A stretch of DNA of 64,000 nt, from assembly GCA_037783415.1 (NCBI GenBank), contig JAZGTN010000011.1, positions 1 to 64,000 of the forward strand, in the 5' to 3' direction. The DNA is from Leptasterias polaris. Taxonomy: Eukaryota > Echinodermata > Asteroidea > Forcipulatida > Asteriidae. The number at the start of each line of letters is the position of its first letter. Positions within the stretch are counted from its first letter, which is position 1. Below are positions 1-10,500 of this stretch, in pieces. A program made the translations under genes and the position numbers. The notes beneath the pieces are model-generated. The model was not told the origin of the DNA. It did not search any database and saw only the letters and a program-made list of their open reading frames with translations.

Positions 1-335
1 AGGGGGGGGGTGGGTAAGATCATAGAAGACACAAATCATGTCCTCTCACCCCCCCCCCCCCCCCCCCCCCCCCCCAAATTATGATCCTATGACATGCCCT
101 CTTACCTTAACCCCACCCCCCCCCCTCCCCCCCCCCCCCCCATGCCCCCCCCCCCCACCCCCCACCCCCCCACCCCCACCCCCCCCCACCCCCCCCCCCC
201 CCCCCATTCCCCCCCCCCTACCCCCCCCCCTCCCCCCCCCATGGATACTACGGACACCTGTCCTCTTACCCCCTACCCCCCCCCCCCCCCCCCAAACCTA
301 TGAGTTTTTCCTCTTTACTCCCCTGGTTCCTATAA
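1..335. repeat. C-rich low-complexity tract
   Basis: Almost uninterrupted runs of C with scattered A and T, including short repeats of a 'CCTATGACCTATCCTCTTACC'-like unit broken by poly-C. Apparent proline-rich reading frames here are a by-product of poly-C. Assembly quality in such tracts is usually poor. Confidence 0.9.
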
Positions 336-336
336 T

Positions 337-856
337 GGGTGCGTTCGATAGCTTCCCCGGGTCGACCCAGGTCTTCCCCCGGTGCCGTTCGGAATAGCTT
401 TGACGTCATTCGCGGGGCTCACCCGGGTCAGCCCCAAGTGCTGCTTGTGGAGGCGGGTCACTTGGGGCTGCCCCTGGTTCATGACGTCACGGCGAAAAAA
501 ACTTTCTCAATGGCCACCATTTGTTTGTAATTCAGCGGGACATTTAGGAAGTTTGACACACATTTCGCCATTACAACTGCGTTTTTTTTGAGCAATAAGT
601 ATTTTTTATTCGAAGCCGGGGGGTGTATCACTGTGGGGTTGTACATATTGTTATAATGTTGCAGTTTTACCTTGAGAATAATTTTATTTTACGAGTATCG
701 GGACATACGGCACAAAATGGAAGTAGATCCGGTCGGCTTGTCCCAAGATGCATTGGTGTGAATGCTGGGGGGAAGTGGCGATCGATTAGCTCATGTTTAG
801 GGGCTCACCCGGATGAGCAGACCGGGGTCGACCGGGGAAGCTAATCGAACGCACCC
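337..856. mobile_element. 520-bp non-autonomous element with terminal inverted repeats
   Basis: The left end begins GGGTGCGTTCGATAGCTTCC and the right end is its near-perfect reverse complement, ending GGAAGCTAATCGAACGCACC plus C. The inverted termini are about 37 bp. No coding frame of any size lies between them. A target-site duplication is not clear, so the superfamily cannot be named; the length and structure fit a MITE. Confidence 0.6.
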
Positions 857-938
857 AACATGTCCTCTTAACCCCCCCCCTGAATCCTATGGACCCGTCC
901 TCTAAAATCCGCAAAATAAAGAACGTGTGGTACAGATT

Positions 939-1178
939 ATTATGTGGCGGCCGCCAGATAATTATGTGGCGGCCGCCGAGATAATTATGTGGCGGCCGCC
1001 ACTTATAAGTGGCGGCCGCCGGATAATAAGTGGCGGCCGCCACTTAATTAAGTGGCGGCCGCAGATAATAAGTGCGGCCGCCACTTATTATCTGGCGGCC
1101 GCCGGATAATTAAGTGGGCAGCCGCCGGATAATTAAGTGGCGGCCGCCGGATAATAAGTGGCGGCCGCCAGATAAATG
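939..1178. repeat. Array of GCGGCCGC palindromes
   Basis: About eleven units of roughly 20-23 bp, each centred on TGGCGGCCGCCA and separated by AT-rich spacers such as GATAATAAG or GATAATTA. I count ten intact GCGGCCGC (NotI) sites and one degenerate copy. Units occur in both orientations because the core is itself a palindrome. It lies about 240 bp upstream of the TATA box of the lectin gene. Confidence 0.85.
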
Positions 1179-1419
1179 GTACAAAAAAAATATTATCGCG
1201 CTCATGAAAAAATATTTCACTTCTTATTTCCTGGCACTATCCGGCTTCCGTACCTTTTTGATGATCTCCCTACATAGCGTTCTCAACACGGTGCCACTCT
1301 GTGGAATGCTATTGTGCGCTATAATCCTCTCGTTAACCTCTCGTCAACCTCTCGTCAACTATTGAGTCGTGATTTTATTGTGCTTATTCGGTAATTGGGG
1401 TCAAATCCCTGCCAAATAC

Positions 1420-1426
1420 TATAAAA
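1420..1426 (+). promoter_or_regulatory. TATA box of the F-type lectin gene
   Basis: TATAAAA sits 80 bp before the ATG at 1506, followed by a plausible start region and a 5' leader without other ATGs. Upstream, CTCTCGTCAAC-like short repeats occur at 1330-1365. Position and sequence fit a core promoter; no transcript data were available. Confidence 0.55.
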
Positions 1427-1505
1427 CAGCCGCCCGTATCTGGGCAGAACCACAGACGGCAACTTTGCTTGAAGTGTGACGAAATCGACGGAGCTCTACA
1501 GCAGT

Positions 1506-1581
1506 ATGTTGCGTGTTTTTTCTGCTCTCTGTGGCCCTCAGCCAAGCGGTCTTAGCAATCCCAAATCTCCTCCTGGACCAG
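1506..1581 (+). CDS. Lectin exon 1: signal peptide, one-base frame error
   Basis: The ATG at 1506 follows a TATA-driven leader, and the exon ends at a good donor, CAG|GTAAGA. As written, a six-T run at 1516-1521 puts the downstream hydrophobic codons out of frame with the ATG. With five Ts the exon would read MLRVFLLSVAL... and end ...LLLDQ in phase 0, which joins exon 2 correctly. The frame has a classic hydrophobic core and an Ala-x-Ala-type cleavage site. A homopolymer sequencing error or an allelic null are both possible. Confidence 0.7.
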
Positions 1582-4500
1582 GTAAGAGTCAAACAGCAAT
1601 AAAAAAAACTCCCACATACAACTAAGAAGCTTTAAAACACAGTTTACTTGTCAAACATTTTCTGAAGTTGCTGAACGGATTTGTTTTGATCCTTTAAAAG
1701 GGACATTTTTTCGTTCCCTCGAAAACATAAATTATTTTGTTCCCTCGAAATATATATTGTTCCTTCGAGTTAATATCTCGCTCCCTTGAAACAATATTTC
1801 GTTCCCTAATATTTCGAAGGAACGAAATAGAATTTTAAGAGACCGCAATAATATTTCTGGGCAACGAAATCTCATTTGAGAGAGCGAAATCAGTTTTAAA
1901 CCCGTTTTACCTCTTTTTAGGGGGGCTCCGTAAAAACATCATTTCGAGGAACGGAAACAAAAACACCGGAAGACTTGTTCCCTTTACGGGTTCCGTTGAT
2001 GCACACTTCGTACACTGCACGCATTTTTAGATTTCACAGCGATAACACTACTGTGGTATTTTGCTAGAATGGCCCCAACATTTCTGTAATCGGGGGAGGG
2101 TCGGGGGGGGACGGTGGGGTCAGGGGCGGCCCTGGTTGGTGTCCAGGGGGCGAAAAGCCCCCGTATTTTATCGACGGTGGGGTCCAGGGGCGTAGCCATG
2201 GTTGTGTCCAGGGGGCGAAAAGCCCCCGAATTATATCGACGGTTCGGGGTCCAAGGGGCGAGCCCTGGTTTGTGTCCAGGGGCGAGCCCTGGTTTGTATT
2301 ATAAGTGCTGAGATTTTGGCATTTTGAGGGGTGAAAAATCAAGCCTCCGTATGCCTAAAAAACAGAGAAACAGACACACTTTTTAAGCACTTTTGATCCA
2401 TATCAAATTTCAACTTTACTCAATCAAAGAACACAGTTTCAATTCCACAAATCTTGCGTTTGAGTCTGGTCGCTGCATTAACTAGTTTCATGCATGTTCA
2501 TTGATATCATAGATTCATGGTGGGGAAAAATCTGGCGTTTTTTCAAATTCAAGCTTAGTGTAGTCTTTACAATTGAATGCCGGAACGACATGAAATATAT
2601 TTTATCCCGAACAAATGAACAATTACAAGTGACATATTGTGAAAGATTCAAAAAATACACCACACACATTTGTGGCTAATTTTTAAGGCAGTAGATTTTT
2701 TAACCCCCCCCCCCCCCCGGGGGCACGTCCGGGGAGCACGTCAGCAAGACAGTTGCCCCACCCACCACCCCGCCCCATGGGTCTTACACCTATGTGTCGC
2801 ATGCTGCATGTGTGGCTTTTCGTTTTCTTCCAGTTGTTTGAACATTAGGCCTATTTGAAGAATCTAAATTATTAAACATTCGTGTTAAGAGTTGCAATAA
2901 AACGCACCCAAATTTGTCTAACACCAGAAACATCACATGAGCTATATCTGTTGATTTTTATATCAATAATTGTACACTTCACCTTATTATTTTAGGTTAT
3001 CACGTAGAGTTTGATGCATCTCCCAATTTTTTGTCAAATTGATTGATACAAACTTATTCAAATACTTTATAATAGGCATATCTATTTCCTTTCAGTAGAT
3101 AAGTTAAAAACTTTCATTTCAGATTCTGGAAGAAAAATAAATAGTCCGCGATTTGTGTATTGTTCACAAATTTGTTGTTTTTATTGTGAAAAGGTATCTA
3201 CATGAACGAGTTGTATAAACACAAATTGAATGCATTTCGTTCGTGCATTGTCGCAGAACATAATCGCTTGGTGAAATCTTGCTTTTCCATTTCACTTGGC
3301 CTCGCCTCCTGAAACGGAACAGTTCAGATTTCACCCTTTGATTAAATTCTGCGACAATGCGCTCATATTATGGATGTATCCAATACTTTTATAATAGCTA
3401 TTTTCTTTAGTCGAACTTTTGCTATGGACACTGAGCGGAAAACCGTCAACAATTATTATACATAAATATCTTGCAGAGTCTGTGGTGTTCAATATAAACA
3501 AGAACTACACTCAAGAGGCGTTTCTATGGCCACAGATCCACAGTCAACACCCAAAAGCTGGATACATCTGTAGGACACCACTTCAACCTTCCTAACCACT
3601 CCATTTCTGACATGAATTTACAGGGCATTGAGGCACGGTAACTGCAGAGAGACTGTCCGTCTGAGTAGGGGAAAAACTTTGGATAAGACGCATAAAGACC
3701 ACTCAGCCCCATGGTTTGAATAGCCAAGAAGGAAATGACTAATAACTTTTTGTCTTTGCCTTCTCCTTTTCCCACACAGATATCCACTTTATTAGTCTGC
3801 CCTACATTGTATTAACTAAATATTTACCTCTCTTCTAACCTTCCATTTTGTCCTTTGTGTTCCCAACTTCTTGTGGTCAAGCTATCCCCTTCCCTTCATA
3901 ACCCCCCCTTTGTCTTCATAATCCCTGCTTACCCCCTGCCTTCTCTGAATGCATTCTGCTTTTCTCCCTCCACTCTCTCTATTCATGTGTTTCAACTTGA
4001 CTGCTGCGTGTATGTGTGTTGTGTTGTCATTTAGCATTCGAGAAAGACTCTGCTATTGGATTGAAACGTCAGGCCACTAACTTATTTTTTGCAATTATTA
4101 TACAGTTTGATTCCTAGGCGCATAAGGGCTTTTCGTGAAACTCGGCGTTTTTGCCCAGCGTAACGCTGATCAAAATGTTTGTTCTTTTACATTATGACAC
4201 ATTTTTTATTGAGTTCCTTTAATTTGTATGAAATCATTACGCACACGTTTACCTTTCTTCAACCAAAAAACAATAATGATGATAATTTCGTTCAAGTTGA
4301 TCTCTAAAAGACAGAATGAATAATTTTCGGAACCTGACATTACCATCAGTAGGCTATGTCACTTACCAGACAATTTGCTTGTTACATACAATTATGCCAT
4401 GCATTGTGTATGCCATGCATTGTGTGTGGCATACTATATGCAAAAGAAGTTTCGTGTTTTTCCTTTTGAAACATCATCATCAGTCACAAAAGTTTAACCT

Positions 4501-7500
4501 GGTGGGGTTTTTGGCGAAAAACCGCGCGATACAGCTTGAAGAGAGTAAGGTCTACTAGGCCTACACTAACGATTTTTTTTTTTCTACCAGCCAAATTTTC
4601 TTTTAATGAGTCCAGCTAGTGTTTTTTGGATGAACTAATCAGAGTTTGAAACCATCGAAATTGGTGAATAGATAGCTCGTCTAAAAGGAAAAATAATTAG
4701 AGACCGTTGGGCGGGTTTTTGGGAGAAGTACATGTATATAAGCGAATACATTCAAGTAATAATGTTGGATTCTTGTTGTTCAACGGTCATATAAATCAAG
4801 CCTGCATTGCCCAACTGGGCGCCCAACTTTATAGAGCTACTTAAGCAGAAGTTTTTGCCTAACAGCTTTCTGTTAATGAGCAGGACTATAGGAAACCAGT
4901 CATAGGGAGACTGGGGTAATTGTATAGCCCCATTTTAAACCTTTCCTATTTCTGTTTTATGAAATGCTTTAATAATTGTCATTGTTTACCAAGTGAGAAG
5001 GGATATAACTACCTACATTTCACAATAAAAAATATCTTGCATAAGTTTCATCATTTTCATATTAATTTATCATAACGGAAACGATGACGCGGGGCCACAA
5101 TCCCATGGATTGGGGTAATTTTGACCCCATTCTAAAAACATTATTTTTCTGTTGTTTACACTAAAATAATAAATCATAGCAAAAAACACATTGATTCTAA
5201 AGTATAGATTATAAGATCAATCAAGAAGGAAGGTTTTTATTATTCAGTGTTCCTTTATTCTAGAGTCAACTTGCTGTTTCAAGCACATTTTGTGACTGAC
5301 ATTCACCAAAAGTAAAACCGATTGTTGTAACATCTATATATCAGGAGACCAAACAATACAATTACATGCAACTGTTTCACTGAACCAGACACAGATCACA
5401 TCCATTAATTAATAAAAGTAGAATAAGTGTTATCATCCACTTTTCAAAAAATAGTTAATGGCCTGACTTTACGATCCTATAGCAGATGAGTCCACCATAC
5501 ACTGGCCACGAGCTCACTCTTCTCAACTTTCAAACCTTTCATCCCGACATCACCGAGTGCTTCCATTGGATCTTCAGAGTCGCTGTTGTATCTTCATACC
5601 TTTGACTTGGTTTTTGATACGTTTTCCTTTAGCTTAAGCACCCTTTATTCTTGGTTTGCATTCTTGGTGTGTGAGTAAGTAGGTCAGTCAGTTTATGGAT
5701 TTGAGCGAGTAGTTTCGAGGCATGGTGAAGCAGTGGTAATTTAGTTTTCCACACTCTTACCGACTAGGGTAAGAAGAACATACAGAATGATTAACACTAT
5801 TGTTTAGGATAAAACGGCTTTAAAGAAACATCCAGGGGGGGGGGGGGTTGTTTGGTCTTTTTTGTAGTTTTAGAACCAAATAGGCAGCCACTTTGAAAAT
5901 GACTTTTTGTCACTATTGGATTTACCTGCCAGGGTTCTTTGTTTTTTTGTTTTGCTTCTAATCGTTTTGGGGTACCACCCCACTGGAAGTTGTTTCCTAT
6001 GTATCTGCCCACCAAGCCGGGCTCCTTAAGTTCTTGTTGCTAGGTGTTTTTACATTTTTGTATTCTTCTCTAAACTATTGTGTTTGTTCTTGTAGATCCT
6101 TTGATTTGCAATTAATTTGTCTTAAATGGGTTTTTTAATGTTTGCTGGCGAATAAAATGAAATGATATTAAATGAAATGATACTCGATTTCACAATGCGC
6201 TAAAATTGATCTTAATTACCAATCAAAGTGGGATGTGTTCTGAAAATAATTGAAAGTTTGCTAGTCATTTTAGTTTATTCCTCAATTTTTACCAAGCAAG
6301 CTGTTCTTTCCGCAGGATGATATAGAGCGAGAGATTGAAAATCTAGAACGACTTCTCCAAGAGGAGGAAGGGAACAGGGCAGCCGAAGACCTCATGGATG
6401 ACGAAAGAGAATTCGAGAATTTGGAGGAGGGCAAAATGATGGAACAGGAAAGAGCATTGAAACTTGGACGTACGTCGATTAATTTGTAGTTTGGGTTAAT
6501 TGCATCAATCATTGTTACCGTAAAAACGATATTGTTCATGGCATTTGACTATGATTAAATAACTAGGTCTTCAAACATGTTCATTAGACACCAGCAATAC
6601 CTGAGAATCGTACTTCGCCAGTAATAGTGACACAATATTGTTCGTTTTATCACATCATAGAACATGTAATCCATATTTCGATTACAATTCTTAACACCTT
6701 GTTGTTTTTTTAAATTGACTTGAATTTTTTAAATTCATAACCTTACAGCACTTTCCCTCGTTGGTTTGCCGGCTGAGCAGAGCACTACACATGATCCTTA
6801 CACTGCGGCGAAGGCAGTCGATGGTAACCGCAACACATGGTTGTATCCCTACGCCGAATGTTCCCACACTCGTAAGAACTCGTTTCTTTTTTATTAGTGG
6901 CCTTGTAGGGACATCATATCACAAGTCTGTGCAAATACTATCGCAATTATTTGCGATAGTTATTAGCAACAATGCAAACATTTGTAAACATAATTACAAA
7001 GATTGTTGCGATAACATTGGCGATAATGGTGAATTTTTGAAATATTGGAGAACAGTGGTGAAGACTTTTGCGATAATATTATCGACATCGGAAATTTGCA
7101 AATGTATTTGCGTTGTGTAATGGTCCTTGATCAGGGCCATGGTAGTTTTTTCGCATTAAATAGACGAGGAATTCCCCAACCACCCACTGAATTTTAAATT
7201 CCCACTTTTCAGTTTTCATATAACTCGATACAAGTTAGTTTGTGAGTTGTCCAGCATTCCATTTTACCCTAACTCTATACAGAAAGGGACTTCTGTTGTA
7301 CAATGTAGCTAATAATATATAAAGGGTATAATTTTAAATAATAGCTTTATAATAGCTTGATATTTCTCCATACGTTTTTTAAATAACTTGTTTAATTTTT
7401 TTTATATATTTTTTTAATTTTTTTTTTTTTTATAGTTGAGGAGGAATTTCCATGGTGGAAAGTCGATCTTGGGAGTGAACATTGCATTAGGAGAGTTCAA

Positions 7501-10500
7501 ATTCTAAACCGAGGAGATTGCTGCAGTAAGTGCATAATTATAGCCATTCCCTCTCTGATCTTACCGAGCAAGACTGACACCTTTTCGAGTATTGAAAGTT
7601 GCCTATTATACTTGCAAAGGAACTTGAGATTAATGCACGGCTATACTTGTTAAATGTCTACAGTTTTGGATCAACCGTGCGTTTAAATACGGTTGTTACT
7701 GATGCATCAAAGCATTTCTTGATTAAAATTGTATTGATATACAATTGCTTGTTTATATTCCTTGTTTGTTTATATTATTTATTTACTTTTTATTTAGTCA
7801 TTTGTTTATTCATTTACTTGTTTGTTTATCTGTTTTCTTCTTTTAACTGGGTGGCCCATTCAGTGGTAACCACTAGTCTCCCGTGGGTTCCAGCAGTTAC
7901 ACGAACACACAATAAAAAGAACAACCTTTATTTCAAAACCCTTTGACTGCATCATACATGGCTCGCATCTGGGCGCCGTTTACTACAATTTGCAACATTA
8001 TATTATGTCTTAGCACAAGCTGCCTGATTGAGTCTCCCCAGGCTTCAAAAGCAATTAGGCTTCAAAAGCAATTAAGTGGTACCGCATAACAAGTAGTTCA
8101 TCTTCCGAATCAGAAGTCCAACTTTTTAATGTTAAAGGTGACCGCTTGACTGGTGCCGTTGTACGAGCTGGAACAAGGCAGGATATCCCGAACCCTCAGT
8201 GCGGCAGAGCAGTCACGTCTTCTGAAGCAAGTGAACTAGGAGGTACAATCACCTTTGTCTGCAACCCATCACTGAAAGCGCGTTACATCAGTGTGGAGAT
8301 ATTCAATGGTGGGCCTCTGCAACTGTGTGAAGTTACTGCGGAGGAGATCGTAGGTGGAGAGTGTGGAGGCGAAAGTAAGTTTTTATTTTAAAGTCACCTG
8401 GAAATAGATTTTTTTTTTTTTAAATATAAGAGTATATGTATATTAACAATAAAACAATTTTTTGATTAATTGTTTGTCAGTATTTATATGTTAAAAAAAT
8501 AGATAAAGTTGTTTGGGGGCGACTCCGCCCATCCCTTTTTGTGACGTCAATCGAGGAAGACTTCGCCTCGATTGAACATCGACCCCACTCGAACTTGCCT
8601 GCATTAACGTTGTATATACACGTGCAGTGCAAGTAGTGAGATTGTACGTTTCGTTTGGTTATCCAAAAGGGTTTTTTTTCTTGCATTTTTCCAGCGAAAA
8701 TTGCTGCTGGATGCAGCAAAACGACTAAAGATGGGGTCAGCCAGCATTTTTTTCTGCAGATCCCAAATATAGGCAGTTACGGGCATCGAAAGTTAGGCTA
8801 ACGAGGGCAAAGTGGTCCGGTCCGACGTCGTTTTCAGCGCTATGCAGCGAACACTTGGATAGCCCGGGAATTTTTTCGTTGGTAGTAGTGTGCAAGGGAA
8901 GTTGCAGTGAAGCTTAGGTTACCAGCGAAATGTTTCTGGTGGAAAAACAATACTCGTATTATCCGGGTTCTCGTTATGACCATGCTCGTATCTTCCGTTT
9001 TTAAGACATAGAAACGCGCATGGAACAGTTCGGGACCGGTGAAAAACCTCGTATAAACTGGCGTCTCGTATTAGTCGACTGTGCATTGCATTGCATTGGG
9101 ATTGCATTGGGTGGTGACGTCCGAATACGAAAACGCATCATACTGATCAGGTACCCAGACGTAATGTACGGGGCCAGACTACACATTTTCTCCTGCCTCG
9201 ATTGACGTCACGAACAGCGCCATGTAAAGGGGGGCCTATTTTTTAATTTGTAATTAAAAGAAAAATACAATTTTTTAACCTTAGTAAATTGTTTATTCAC
9301 ATTCCACTCATAAAAATGTATATATAATGACAAAAGCTTTATTTTGAAAAATACCACTGCCAGGTGCCTTTAAGGGGCACATTGCCTTTAAAACTCTCAA
9401 AATGTTTTAATGTTTGAAATTACTCCTTATCCTTTTTCAAAAAACACCTACAGTGTGTTTAGTGAGTAGTGATAAGAAACCACCTCCATAAAATTTACCT
9501 CTAGAAATACAGCCAGTGCACCATTTTGCGGAGTCGAAATTTGTTTCCACACAATTTCAAGGCACTTTTGTTTGTTTGTGTATCAGTGTATTCTACTTTT
9601 AAAATATCTTTCCAACCATATTCATTTTATAACAATTATTTGTAAAATGCTTTTTATAGCACAAAGCGCCCAGCCAATAAATATGCCCACATAAATGGCC
9701 ACGTTTTCGTGATTGTGCTATTTGGGCTTTAGGTCTAAAAAGGTTTATTTTTAAATGAATATTATGGATGTTAATTTTGCATCGGGGATAATTAATAAAT
9801 TTGTTTTTTTTACCCTGCACCGATGTGTGTTAAGCACTGTATACTCAGTACTTTCCCGACTTCTGTGAAAAAAAACACAGGCAAATCACTTAGGTGGGAT
9901 TCTAACCCACGACCTTTGCATTGCTAGAGCAAATGTCTTACCACTATAGACCACCGAGCTAGCCCGATGGCTAGAGGCAGTTCAAATCCTTGGCAGCGGG
10001 TACCGCAACAATTTAATAGATGTTAATTTTGCATCGGGGATAAATTTGTTTTTTTACCCCGCACCAATGTGTTGAGCAAATTACTCGGGTTGGATTCGAA
10101 TCCACGACCTTTGCATTGCTAGAGCAGACGCTTACCACTAGACCACCGAGCTAGAATATTATGATTTGGAAGAAATTTTAAAAGTAGAATAAAATGACTC
10201 GCACAATAATCCTTTGAAAATTTGCGATTTTTGTGTCAGTTTATGCCAGAACAAGGTCGATATTTTGTCCAACCAAATTTTTGACCCACAAAATGGCGGA
10301 CTGTATGTTTGGCTGCGTAAGTTTCAAGAGGCAAATTCATGTTTTTTTAAATCGTTACTCTCTAATTACAACATAGGTGTTTTGTGCACGAACAACGCTT
10401 TAAAGGGATAAGGAGTAATTCCAAACATTAAATTGGTACGAGATTCGATAGCAATGTGCCTCTTTATGTAACTGCAAGTGAATTTGAAACTCCCAACGAC

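Larger units (their letters stand above)
1582..6315 (+). other. Lectin intron 1
   Basis: A 4.7-kb intron with GT-AG ends (acceptor TTTCCGCAG). It holds the repeat at 1690-1960, a GC-rich tandem repeat at 2109-2290, poly-C at 2703-2718, a small inverted-repeat element at 3242-3362 and a Penelope-like fragment at 3461-4095. From 4096 to 6315 I see only AT-rich sequence, a poly-G run at 5836-5847 and no coding frame that I can support. Confidence 0.75.

Noticed and set aside
38..397. Proline-rich protein
   Set aside because: Poly-C tract; two overlapping frames are equally proline-rich.
9890..10155. tRNA genes on the minus strand
   Set aside because: Boxes A and B are present but acceptor and anticodon stems do not pair; two copies share a non-tRNA body, so a SINE is more likely.
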